Shown: positions 14,266 to 21,977 of the stretch, piece after piece
Position numbering within the stretch: the first letter of the stretch is position 1
How the letters are laid out: each line of letters starts with the position of its first letter
NCBI GenBank assembly: GCA_945874695.1
Contig: CAMCHP010000016.1
Location: forward strand, 1 to 46,179
Source of the DNA: Chryseobacterium gleum
GTDB lineage: Bacteria > Bacteroidota > Bacteroidia > Flavobacteriales_D > Sanyastnellaceae
Direction of reading: 5' to 3'
DNA length: 46,179 nucleotides
Program-made: the position numbers and the translations under genes
Notes under the pieces: generated by a model
What the model was told of the DNA's origin: nothing
Databases searched by the model: none
The model's input: only the letters and a program-made list of their open reading frames with translations

Positions 14266-16918
14266 CGTTTGTGCGTGTGCGGAAGGCGACAAACAAACTG
14301 CTTGCCAGCAAGAGCACAAACAAACCTGAACCGATGCCCGCAAGTGTTTGTCCGCTCGCATAGGATGCAGGCTCAAACGTGAAGGTGATCGTATGTTTTC
14401 CTGGAGGGACACGCAAAGCCCGCAAAACATAGTTGGCGCGGATGTGCTCTACCGCCTCGTTGTCGATGGATGCTTGCCAGCCATCGGGGTAATAGATTTC
14501 TGAGAATACGGCAAGTTGCTCGGTTGCGCAGTTGGTGGTGTACTCTAAATGATTGGGCAGGTATGCCACCAGCTCAATTGTAGCGGTTGAATCGGGTACG
14601 ATGGCTGCAGGCGCGAGGGCTTTGAACGAGCGGTTGACGACCGCTGTTGCCTTCGAATCGAAGTTGACCATGAAGTCGATTTCTTCGTCGCCGTTGCCGG
14701 CCCAATCGACTTCGCCAACGAACCATGCGTTGCCATTGGCGTAGGGGTTGGTAATCGGCTCTCCGTTTACATCGTAAATCAGGTACTTGGCATTGAGCAT
14801 GTTGATCACCGGCAGCTCTTCGAGTACAACCAAGCCCACCTCATTGACCTTGCTGAAGAATACTTCAAGTTCGTTGTTCAAGTGGAAGTCGATGAGTTCT
14901 TGGTAGCGGCGCAATTTCGCTCCGTGGTACCCGCCGAGCGATTTGTGGAAATAGCTGGTGCGGGCATCGGCAAACGGATTGCGTAAATTGAGCACACGGT
15001 AGTTTGAGTTGAGGTTCAATACGCCCGATTGCGCAGCCGCCGCGATGCGGTCGCGATACAGTTCGCGTTCTTGACGATTCAAGACTTCAATGTTTTCTTT
15101 GGCTTCGTCTTGCGCTGCTTTGGCCTGCTCATTTACCTCGGGTAACAGGGCCGTGCGGCTATCGAATTCGAGCGATTGAATGATTTGATCAGCCGGGGTG
15201 GGGTGATGCGGGTATTGCTTCTCGATGGCGGGTTGCCAATGCGCATAGTCTTTGCCGACTTTTTCGTTGTTGAGGTAGCGGCGGTTGACGCTGTATTGGT
15301 CGATCAACACGAGCAAGGCCAGCGCAACAAAGGCAGCCGGCAGCGGCAGTTTTTTGCGGTCAAGGGCAAACACCAAGCCGATGGCTAAAATGGCAAAAAG
15401 AAGCGAGCGCAGTGCGTCGGTGCGCATGATGCCTTGGCGCACCACTTCAAGTTGGTCAATGAAGCCTTGAATGTAACGCTCAGTTTGGGCATCGCCGTTT
15501 GATTCAGTGATGTAATTGTCAAACTGTGCATGTTCTTGGGGCGAAATAAAATCGAACAATGCACCGGGCGCCGCGACGAATAAAATCAGAAGCACAAGCA
15601 CCACGCCACTGCCCGCCAAGATGAGCTTTTGGCGGTTTGCATCGGCGCGATCGAGCAACTCTTGCATGAAGAGCAGGGCCAAGGTGGGAGCCATGATCGA
15701 AACCAGCACCAGCATCATTTTCGTGTCGCGGAATTTTGAGAACATCGGTACATGGTCGATGAAGAAGTTCCCGATGAAGTTGGGGGCCTTCCATGACAGC
15801 ATAATGGCCAAAATGGTCAGCAATAAAAACGGCCATTTGAGGCGATCGCGCGCTGCAAACAACGCGATGATGAACAAGGCCATAATGAATGCACCGAAAT
15901 AAAAGGCTCCGCCGGTAAACAATTGGTCGCCCCAATACCGGTTTGACTGGGCAACGTTTTCGGCGTATTCGGGACTTACTTTATCGAGGTTTTGGCGGTC
16001 GGCTCCAATGGCGCCCGACTGTCCGCCTTTGATGTTGGGCACGAGCATCGACCAGAATTCACCGCGCGACATGCTGTATTCGAGCATGTATTCGCGGTTC
16101 AATCCTTCGCTGGTAGCCGCTTGGCCGTCGGCTGTTCGGGTGAGTTCGGTTGTGCCGCGCGTCGTGTATTTGCTGTACCCATAGGTAGTGATCATGGTGG
16201 TCATGTTTGGGAGCACCGCAATGAGCGCAGCCCCCGCCAAGGCGGCCGCCGCGACGATTGCACGTTTTGCTTCCTTCGCCATGAACAAGCGAATCATCTC
16301 TGCAATTGCAACAAATGCTACCAAGAATACGAGGTAGTAAGTCATTTGCAAGTGGTTGGCTGCGATTTGCATACCCAAAAAGAGGGCGGTAACGGCTGCG
16401 CCTGTGAGAATCTTGCCTCGAAAGGTCAAGATTACGCCGCCTAAGACACCGGGCATCAAGGCAATGGCATTGACTTTAGAAAGGTGGCCCGCACCGAGGT
16501 ACAAAATGTGAATGCTTGACAAACCGAAGGCGATGGCGACACCCATGGCGAGCCACGGATTGGCGCGCAGGCACAATCCTAACACGTAGAAGCTGAGCAT
16601 GGCCAAAAAGAGGGCGCCAACAGGCCCAGGAAAAAGGTGCCGCACGGTATGCTGAATGAGGTGCGGCACATTGCGGGTTTGTGCGAGCGAAATTTGGTAG
16701 GCCGGCATACCCCCAAACATGCTGTTCGTCCACAGAGGTTCTTCACCGTAAGTGTTGCGGTAGTCGACAATTTCTTTCGACATGCCTTTGAACTGAGCGA
16801 TGTCGCCTTGGCGAAGGTCGTAGCCTTCGTAGGCAAGACTGAAGAACGACGAGGCCACAACGGCGAACACGATAACGGCAACGAAGTGCGGTAAAATGCG
16901 AAGCAACAGGCTTTTCAT
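14252..16918 (-). CDS. YfhO-family large membrane protein (GT-C-like)
   Basis: An 888-aa protein with a basic N-terminus, a first TM (LLLRILPHFVAVIVFAVVASSFF), the conserved extracytoplasmic acidic loop with YEGYDLRQGDIAQFKGMSKE and the GEEPLWTNSMFGGMPAYQI motif. About twelve further TM segments follow, then a long C-terminal soluble part (about residues 580-860). This is the layout of the YfhO family, whose characterised Gram-positive members act in glycosylation of cell-envelope polymers. Here a lipid-linked sugar transfer role in the envelope is inferred. ATG 16918 is used, as the upstream extension lacks family similarity. It is coupled to the 459-aa membrane protein downstream. Confidence 0.85.
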   Translation of the reverse strand: MKSLLLRILPHFVAVIVFAVVASSFFSLAYEGYDLRQGDIAQFKGMSKEIVDYRNTYGEEPLWTNSMFGGMPAYQISLAQTRNVPHLIQHTVRHLFPGPVGALFLAMLSFYVLGLCLRANPWLAMGVAIAFGLSSIHILYLGAGHLSKVNAIALMPGVLGGVILTFRGKILTGAAVTALFLGMQIAANHLQMTYYLVFLVAFVAIAEMIRLFMAKEAKRAIVAAAALAGAALIAVLPNMTTMITTYGYSKYTTRGTTELTRTADGQAATSEGLNREYMLEYSMSRGEFWSMLVPNIKGGQSGAIGADRQNLDKVSPEYAENVAQSNRYWGDQLFTGGAFYFGAFIMALFIIALFAARDRLKWPFLLLTILAIMLSWKAPNFIGNFFIDHVPMFSKFRDTKMMLVLVSIMAPTLALLFMQELLDRADANRQKLILAGSGVVLVLLILFVAAPGALFDFISPQEHAQFDNYITESNGDAQTERYIQGFIDQLEVVRQGIMRTDALRSLLFAILAIGLVFALDRKKLPLPAAFVALALLVLIDQYSVNRRYLNNEKVGKDYAHWQPAIEKQYPHHPTPADQIIQSLEFDSRTALLPEVNEQAKAAQDEAKENIEVLNRQERELYRDRIAAAAQSGVLNLNSNYRVLNLRNPFADARTSYFHKSLGGYHGAKLRRYQELIDFHLNNELEVFFSKVNEVGLVVLEELPVINMLNAKYLIYDVNGEPITNPYANGNAWFVGEVDWAGNGDEEIDFMVNFDSKATAVVNRSFKALAPAAIVPDSTATIELVAYLPNHLEYTTNCATEQLAVFSEIYYPDGWQASIDNEAVEHIRANYVLRALRVPPGKHTITFTFEPASYASGQTLAGIGSGLFVLLLASSLFVAFRTRTNDDVA

Positions 16919-17023
16919 GGGGTCAACTTTGCCGCGCAAGATAAGAACTTCGGCGCTTTGGTGCGGCAGGCGAGCGCCGCAACCCGTGAATTGATAAACA
17001 GCCAAATAAATCACCGCTGAATC

Positions 17024-17056
17024 TTTGCAATGCGGGGGTAATGCGCCTTATCTTTG
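17024..17056 (+). promoter_or_regulatory. cysQ promoter: TTTG -33 and TATCTTTG -7
   Basis: TTTG at 17024-17027 and TATCTTTG at 17049-17056 are separated by 21 nt, a good match to the Bacteroidota primary-sigma consensus. The -7 box ends 4 nt before the ATG at 17061. Confidence 0.65.
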
Positions 17057-17060
17057 GGCT

Positions 17061-17864
17061 ATGCGAAAAGACGACAGTGGAATTTCATTTTTGTATCTCA
17101 ATGTAGCCATTCACGCCGCCTTGGATGCCGCTGAGCAGCTGCGAAAGGCGCGAAAAGAAGGTTATACAACCACCACCAAGCCCGATGCGTCGCTCGTGAC
17201 CAGCGCCGATTTGCAAGCCGATGCCATCATCACAAAACATCTTGAAACCACAGGTATTCCGATTTTAACCGAAGAAACTGAAACGCAAGTGTCAGATGCG
17301 CAACGCGCAGATTGGAACCGGTTTTGGATCGTCGATCCACTCGATGGTACCCGCGAGTACGTAGATGGCAAAGACGAATACACGGTCAATATCGCCCTCA
17401 TTGAACGCGGCGTTCCAACATTGGGCATCATTGGTATTCCTGAGCAGCGCATTTGCTACCTCACGCATCCTGCGATGGGTCCGGTGCGCGCGACGGAGGC
17501 TGATTTACGTCGCTTGGGTGCGTCGGCCGCTTATGTGGCCTTGCCTGATCAAACCACCGAGAGTTTGACCGCGGTGGTGAGTCGTTCACATTTGCGAGAG
17601 TCAACCATGAATTACATTGAGAAATTGCGCGAAGAGCACGACGGGCTGGTTGTAGAGCGATCGGGCAGCGCGCTCAAGTTTTGCCGCATCGTTGAGGGCA
17701 GCGCCGATTTGTACCCGCGTTTTTCGCCTTGCATGTTGTGGGACATTGCTGCGGGGGAGGCCTTGTTGCGTTCAGCCGGCAAGAGCCTGAAGAAAGTTGA
17801 CGACGGCCTCGAAATCGATTACCGCACCGCGCCGCTGCTTGTCCCGGCGTTTGTGGCAGAGTAG
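17061..17864 (+). CDS. cysQ: 3'(2'),5'-bisphosphate nucleotidase CysQ
   Basis: A 267-aa Mg-dependent phosphatase of the inositol monophosphatase superfamily. It removes the 3' phosphate from PAP (and PAPS), recycling the by-product of sulfate assimilation in the cytoplasm. Motifs seen: SADLQADAII, then ILTEET (first metal ligands), WIVDPLDGTREYVDGKDEYTVNIAL (the D.LDGT signature), and near the C-terminus LWDIAAGEALL. ATG 17061 is favoured over an upstream in-frame ATG at 17025 because the -7 box at 17049-17056 lies between them. The TAG stop falls inside a GTAGGGGC...ATTTATCGCGCC repeat, so the repeat may have set the present end. Confidence 0.93.
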   Translation: MRKDDSGISFLYLNVAIHAALDAAEQLRKARKEGYTTTTKPDASLVTSADLQADAIITKHLETTGIPILTEETETQVSDAQRADWNRFWIVDPLDGTREYVDGKDEYTVNIALIERGVPTLGIIGIPEQRICYLTHPAMGPVRATEADLRRLGASAAYVALPDQTTESLTAVVSRSHLRESTMNYIEKLREEHDGLVVERSGSALKFCRIVEGSADLYPRFSPCMLWDIAAGEALLRSAGKSLKKVDDGLEIDYRTAPLLVPAFVAE

Positions 17865-17960
17865 GGGCACGATTTATCGCGCCCTCGGCATTTATGCCGC
17901 GAATCATATCCCCACCGCGCCCTTGGCATTCATGCCGTAAATAAAATCACCACCGCGTTC
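17862..17960. repeat. Palindromic repeats between cysQ and rsgA
   Basis: GTAGGGGCACGATTTATCGC is followed by CGGCATTTATGCCG (17886-17899), then a decayed copy with TTGGCATTCATGCCG and a CCGCG...CGCGG element. These belong to the same families as 4161-4236. The space is shared by two convergent genes, so hairpins here could end both transcripts. Confidence 0.7.
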
Positions 17961-17977
17961 TATCACGCGGCTCCCCA

Positions 17978-18901
17978 TCACAACCGATACGGCCCTTCAT
18001 CTTCGTAATACATGCTCAAATAATTGTCGTACCGCTCTTGCGGAACATCGCCCGTTTCGAGGGCTTTCCGCACGGCGCAACCGGGCTCATTGATGTGTAA
18101 ACAGTTGTGAAACTTGCACTCAGGCAGCAGATTAAACAGCTCGGGGAAATGGTGGTGCAGCTCTTCCTTGGGCAAATCAACCAAGCCGAAGCCTTTGATG
18201 CCCGGCGTGTCAATAATAAATCCGCCTTCCGGCAAAAGATGCATCTCGGCAAAGGTGGTTGTGTGTTTCCCTTTTTTATGGGCAACCGACACTTCGCCGG
18301 TTTTGATGTTCTTCCCGGGGATCAAGCGATTGATTAATGTACTTTTTCCAACCCCTGAATGGCCTGATACCATGTTCAACTGCCCGCGCATCTGGCCGGC
18401 TAGGCCGAGAACACCCTCACCTGTAAGCGCAGATACGCGTAGGGTTTCATAACCGCACATGCCGTAAATTTCTTCGCGGTACTCGAGCATGTCGAGCGCA
18501 TTTTCTGAGTAGGTGTCGATTTTGTTAAAAACCAAGGTGGTCGGCACGCCATACGCCTCGGCAGTGACCAAAAATCGATCAATGAAACCCGTTGAGGTGG
18601 GCGGATCAGCCAGCGTGACCACCAAATATGCACGGTCAATGTTGCACGCCACAATGTGCGCTTGGTGACTCAAATTTACACTCTTGCGAATGATGTAATT
18701 TTTGCGCGGCGCAATGGTATGAATCACCCCGCCGCCGTCAACTTCAACGCTGTACTCAACCAAATCGCCCACGGCCAGCGGATTCGTGGTCGTAAGCCCC
18801 TGAATGCGGAATTTGCCCTTTACGGCGCAGCTGATTACGCTGCCGTCGTCGGTTAAGACGTCGCAAAACTTGCCTGTTGATTTAATGACGCGACCTTTCA
18901 C
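17978..18901 (-). CDS. rsgA: Ribosome small-subunit-dependent GTPase RsgA
   Basis: A 307-aa circularly permuted GTPase that acts in late 30S maturation. An N-terminal OB-fold (KGRVIKSTGKFCDV ... GKFRIQGLTTTNPLAVGD) is followed by the permuted G motifs: G4 LVFNKID, G1 GHSGVGKST, G3 DTPGIKGF. The C-terminal zinc-binding knuckle CKFHNCLHINEPGC completes the family pattern. The GTG at 18901 is chosen because relatives begin M-K-G-x-V-x-K-S-T-G; an ATG at 18970 would add 23 unrelated residues and lies upstream of the TACCTTTG promoter box. A 7-codon upstream ORF overlaps this GTG (see findings). Confidence 0.93.
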   Translation of the reverse strand: MKGRVIKSTGKFCDVLTDDGSVISCAVKGKFRIQGLTTTNPLAVGDLVEYSVEVDGGGVIHTIAPRKNYIIRKSVNLSHQAHIVACNIDRAYLVVTLADPPTSTGFIDRFLVTAEAYGVPTTLVFNKIDTYSENALDMLEYREEIYGMCGYETLRVSALTGEGVLGLAGQMRGQLNMVSGHSGVGKSTLINRLIPGKNIKTGEVSVAHKKGKHTTTFAEMHLLPEGGFIIDTPGIKGFGLVDLPKEELHHHFPELFNLLPECKFHNCLHINEPGCAVRKALETGDVPQERYDNYLSMYYEDEGPYRL

Positions 18902-18921
18902 TGCGTGCACCTCGATTTCAT
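18898..18921 (-). other. Putative leaderless 7-codon upstream ORF overlapping the rsgA start
   Basis: An ATG at 18921, 4 nt after the -7 box, opens a frame encoding MKSRCTQ and stops at TGA 18900-18898. That stop overlaps the rsgA GTG (18901-18899) as GTGA. This is seen directly; its translation is inferred. Confidence 0.35.
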
Positions 18922-18925
18922 GCCG

Positions 18926-18933
18926 CAAAGGTA
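18926..18933 (-). promoter_or_regulatory. -7 promoter box TACCTTTG for rsgA
   Basis: An exact TAnnTTTG match on the minus strand. It lies downstream of the most distal possible ATG (18970), which argues against that start and for a start at GTG 18901. Confidence 0.55.
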
Positions 18934-19016
18934 GCGATGTCGCGCGCTTTTCAGACCATTGATTTGGCACGCGTTAATCAAGCGATTCAGCGTACATTTG
19001 GGTGTTTATTGGTTTT

Positions 19017-19036
19017 CGGCCTAAACGGCCGGATGG
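19017..19036. repeat. Short GC palindrome CGGCCTAAACGGCCGGATGG, copy 2
   Basis: Identical over 20 bp to 7626-7645, again preceded by a T-run. It ends one base before the -7 box of gldA, so it fills the promoter spacer. Confidence 0.75.
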
Positions 19037-19037
19037 C

Positions 19038-19045
19038 TAAATTTC
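19038..19045 (+). promoter_or_regulatory. -7 promoter box TAAATTTC, 4 nt before gldA ATG
   Basis: One mismatch from TAnnTTTG, ending 4 nt before ATG 19050. A TTTT at 19013-19016 lies 21 nt upstream and may act as the -33 element. Confidence 0.45.
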
Positions 19046-19049
19046 AAGT

Positions 19050-19961
19050 ATGTCGATAGAAATTAAAGAGATAAGTAAGTTTTACGGCGAACAGAAGGCG
19101 CTTGATTCGATTTCATTCAGCGTGAAAACGGGTGAGGTGATTGGATTTTTGGGTCCGAACGGAGCCGGGAAATCAACCTTGATGAAGATCCTTACCTGCT
19201 TTATTCCGCCATCAGGGGGCAGCGCCAAGGTGTGCGGCTTTGATGTGATGGATGATCCGATGGAAGTGCGCCGCAGGGTGGGCTATTTGCCCGAACACAA
19301 TCCGCTCTACCTCGACATGTACGTGAAAGAATTTTTGCAGTTTGTCGGCGGCATGAACCGCGTGCCGAACCTCAATCGCCGCGTTGATGAAATGATTGAG
19401 TTGGTGTCGCTGGGTCGCGAGCAGCACAAACAGCTTGGCGCGCTTTCAAAAGGGTACCGTCAGCGGGTCGGATTGGCGCAGGCTATGATTCACGATCCAG
19501 AGGTGTTGATCTTGGATGAGCCGACGTCAGGATTAGATCCGAACCAGTTGGTTGAAATCCGTTCGCTCATTAGCACCATCGGTCAATCGAAAACCGTGAT
19601 GCTGTCAACCCACATCATGCAAGAGGTTGAAGCCATTTGCAACCGCGTAGTGATCATCAATCGCGGCGAAATAGTGGCCGATGACAGCGCTGATCGCATC
19701 AGTAAGTACACCGAAGGCAGTGTGGGCGTGCTTCATGTTGAATTTGACGGCGCGGTAGATATGCAAGCCTTATTGGCCCTTGAAGGGGTGAAAAAGGTTG
19801 AACCCGCAGGTACGCATGCTTGGCGCATTGAAACCTCAGGCGATGGCGATCACCGCAAGCGCTTGGCAGCGTGGGCCCAGACCAATCAACGCCTCATTTA
19901 CACGCTTCGCGAAGAAGAACAGAAGTTAGAAGATGCTTTTAAGCGCTTGACTAATAAGTAG
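19050..19961 (+). CDS. gldA: GldA-like ABC transporter ATP-binding protein (gliding motility)
   Basis: A 303-aa ABC ATPase. Walker A is LGPNGAGKST near residue 38 and the signature motif has the GldA-type form LSKGYRQRVGLAQAM in place of LSGGQ. Walker B is VLILDEPTSGLDPNQ, and the H-loop is in LSTHIMQEVEAIC. The C-terminal extension (VGVLHVEFDG ... LREEEQKLEDAFKRLTNK) is also typical of gliding-associated GldA. GldA partners with GldF and GldG at the inner membrane; those genes are not in this window. Start ATG 19050 follows the -7 box by 4 nt. Confidence 0.85.
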   Translation: MSIEIKEISKFYGEQKALDSISFSVKTGEVIGFLGPNGAGKSTLMKILTCFIPPSGGSAKVCGFDVMDDPMEVRRRVGYLPEHNPLYLDMYVKEFLQFVGGMNRVPNLNRRVDEMIELVSLGREQHKQLGALSKGYRQRVGLAQAMIHDPEVLILDEPTSGLDPNQLVEIRSLISTIGQSKTVMLSTHIMQEVEAICNRVVIINRGEIVADDSADRISKYTEGSVGVLHVEFDGAVDMQALLALEGVKKVEPAGTHAWRIETSGDGDHRKRLAAWAQTNQRLIYTLREEEQKLEDAFKRLTNK

Positions 19962-20006
19962 TTTCGTGTTCAAACTTAAATCTAGCGCATTTTTTTTGCG
20001 GTATTC

Positions 20007-20036
20007 TTGACAAAACGAGAATATCTCTTAAATTTG
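20007..20036 (+). promoter_or_regulatory. tRNA-Gly promoter: TTG-N19-TAAATTTG
   Basis: TTG(A) at 20007-20009 and TAAATTTG at 20029-20036 are separated by 19 nt, the cleanest consensus promoter in the window. The tRNA begins at 20070. Confidence 0.75.
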
Positions 20037-20069
20037 CATCCGCCTTTGAACGAAAGGTGGAATCGTAAT

Positions 20070-20142
20070 GCGAGAATAGCTCAGTTGGTAGAGCACAACC
20101 TTGCCAAGGTTGGGGTCGCGAGTTCGAGTCTCGTTTCTCGCT
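20070..20142 (+). tRNA. tRNA-Gly (anticodon GCC)
   Basis: A 73-nt cloverleaf. The acceptor stem is GCGAGAA paired with TTCTCGC, the D arm is GCTCAGTTGGTAGAGC, and the anticodon stem CAACC/GGTTG encloses the loop TTGCCAA with anticodon GCC. The T arm is GCGAGTTCGAGTCTCGT-like with the GTTCGAG core. The 3' CCA is not encoded. It reads glycine codons GGC and GGU. A consensus promoter lies upstream and a strong terminator directly downstream. Confidence 0.95.
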
Positions 20143-20146
20143 CAAG

Positions 20147-20176
20147 AACCGTCCGATGATCGGGCGGTTTTTTTTT
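20147..20176 (+). terminator. Rho-independent terminator of tRNA-Gly
   Basis: A 10-bp stem (AACCGTCCGA pairing with TCGGGCGGTT, one G-T pair) with a 3-nt loop, followed by a run of nine T. It starts 5 nt after the tRNA. Confidence 0.85.
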
Positions 20177-20456
20177 GCCCTTTATTTTCCCGGGCGTAGC
20201 TCTCCTTATGAAGGTTAGTTTGTAGAAGATCAGGGATCGCGCGCGGCATCCCCATCCATGCGTTAGCATGAAAACAGAAAAGCCCCGAACATTATCGGAG
20301 CTTTTCAAATACCTTAACCAAAGGACTTGCTTAGTTTGAGAAATTTTCTTCTAGCACTTGAAATTTCTTACCTCCTTTAACGGGAGAAGCAAGGTAGGGT
20401 TACACTTTTTCAGAAAAAACGGCACATTCATATTTAATTCGCTGAAAATCATTGGA
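20177..20456. other. Intergenic stretch between tRNA terminator and creD
   Basis: No gene is recognised here. It contains the candidate creD terminator at 20278-20305. A remaining palindrome-like AT-rich segment near 20385 (CCTCC...GGGAG) is weak. Confidence 0.5.
20278..20305 (-). terminator. Candidate creD terminator (bidirectional hairpin)
   Basis: AAAAGC.CCGA and TCGG.GCTTTT form an A/T-flanked stem with a 6-nt loop. Read on the minus strand it ends in TTTT, about 150 nt past the creD stop. Confidence 0.5.
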
Positions 20457-21797
20457 TTATCTTTCAATGTTCGGGTCAGCGTCGGCTTTGGAGAAGGTGA
20501 CATTGCTCCAGTCGATCTTGCGTGAGTAGAACATAGTGAGCGCAATCACTAAGAAAATGCCGATGCTTCCCATCAAGAGCGCGAAATCTTGCAGTTGAAT
20601 CACGATGTAAATGAAGCCATACAACACGGTGAGGATGCCCGTGATCAGGGTGGTGAGACGCCGCGACCGCAGCACGGCAAACATGTAGCTGCCGATCAAC
20701 ACGAGGGTTGCGCTCGCCGCGATGGCGAATGCGGCGTTGAAGTTCAAATGTTCAGAGATCGATAACAACAGCGTATAAAAAACCACGAGGGCAATGCCGA
20801 CAAGTAGGTATTGAATCGGGTGAATGGTCACCTTGCGCATGACTTCGATGAAGAAGAACACCATGAAGGTGAGTCCGATAAATAGAATGGCATAGCGAAT
20901 CGAGCGGTAGGTTTTTTGGTAATCGTCGATGGGCAAGAGCAGGTCGACGCCAAAAGCTGATTCTTCGAGGGCATGTTGCTGATTCGTCCACCACTGCGGA
21001 TAATTTCGGTTGAGGTCGAGTACCTCCCAATGGGCGCTGAAACCAGCGGCATCAACGTGGTGGGTATCGGGCAAGAAGGCCCCGTTGAAGCTCGGATTTT
21101 GCCAGGTTGATTTCAGGTCGATGCTGGTTTCTTTGCCAACGGGCACGAAAAAGAGTTGTTGGCTGCCCTTCAAATCGAGTTCGAAGGCGAAGGTGTAGGT
21201 GTTGTTTGAATCGTTGGTCATGGCGACATCGGCGCTGAGGCCGCCCCACACCACGTCTTTGGTTGGAACACCTGAACCAAAAGGTATGGCGGCATTGTTC
21301 CAGTTGAGCGTGACCTGTTTTTCGATGCCTCGGAGGTCGCGAATACCGATGGCCAGTTCGGCTTTGTCGAATTCAAGGTCTTCGAGCGGCACGTCGATCG
21401 CACTCAAATCAGGCAGTTCAAAACGGCCGTTGATTGCGATGTTCGATTGATACACCGCCACTTTATAGATGCCGCGTTCACGGGTTTGGGGAGTGAGTTC
21501 ACCTTGGACGTTGAGGTCAGCGGGCAAGATGTAGAGGTGTTCACGGCTTTCAGTGACAGATCGGCTGAGGTTGGTATTTTCTTGAACGATGTAGCGCGTG
21601 TAGGGAATGGTGAGGTAGGGACCGGTAATAATTTGGGCATTTCCCCATTTGGCGCTCACTTCTTCAATGGCAGTCATGCGTGTAACCTCGCGTTCGTGCA
21701 CGAGTTCTTCAATCATGGCGGTGGGGATGAGCAGGAGGAGGGCGAGGAGCACAATGCTACCCAGCTTAAAATAGATGTTGGTTTTGGGTGATCGCAT
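20457..21797 (-). CDS. creD: CreD-family inner-membrane protein
   Basis: A 446-aa membrane protein with one N-terminal TM (FKLGSIVLLALLLLIPTAMI) and the conserved MIEELVHERE stretch. A periplasmic domain of about 280 residues includes GPYLTIPY and YILPADLNVQGEL. Five to six C-terminal TM segments contain IRYAILFIGLTFMVFFFIEV and HPIQYLLVGIALVVFYTLLLSISEH, the most conserved part of CreD. In enterobacteria creD is induced by CreBC and affects colicin tolerance and envelope properties; its molecular activity is unknown, and no creBC genes are nearby here. A TAATTTCG box on the minus strand near 21863-21870 may be its promoter. Confidence 0.9.
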   Translation of the reverse strand: MRSPKTNIYFKLGSIVLLALLLLIPTAMIEELVHEREVTRMTAIEEVSAKWGNAQIITGPYLTIPYTRYIVQENTNLSRSVTESREHLYILPADLNVQGELTPQTRERGIYKVAVYQSNIAINGRFELPDLSAIDVPLEDLEFDKAELAIGIRDLRGIEKQVTLNWNNAAIPFGSGVPTKDVVWGGLSADVAMTNDSNNTYTFAFELDLKGSQQLFFVPVGKETSIDLKSTWQNPSFNGAFLPDTHHVDAAGFSAHWEVLDLNRNYPQWWTNQQHALEESAFGVDLLLPIDDYQKTYRSIRYAILFIGLTFMVFFFIEVMRKVTIHPIQYLLVGIALVVFYTLLLSISEHLNFNAAFAIAASATLVLIGSYMFAVLRSRRLTTLITGILTVLYGFIYIVIQLQDFALLMGSIGIFLVIALTMFYSRKIDWSNVTFSKADADPNIER

Positions 21798-21933
21798 GGT
21801 TTGGTGGTGTTTAACACTCGTATGAACGGCGAGGCATGGCCACGTGGTGTGTGGGTGGGGCGAAATTATGAAAAGTTAGGAAGTGGGTTATTGCGGGCTA
21901 TGTTTTGAACGCATGGTTTATGCGGTGGAGACA

Positions 21934-21964
21934 TTGGTTGGGGGGGGGAGGAGAGGTAGGTTTG
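21934..21964 (+). promoter_or_regulatory. Promoter with G9 tract in the spacer (TTG-N20-TAGGTTTG)
   Basis: TTG at 21934-21936 and TAGGTTTG at 21957-21964 are 20 nt apart, matching consensus spacing. The spacer contains nine consecutive G (21940-21948). The start codon at 21978 lies 13 nt after the -7 box. Loss or gain of G would change the spacer length. Confidence 0.55.
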
Positions 21965-21977
21965 TTTTCACAGGATT

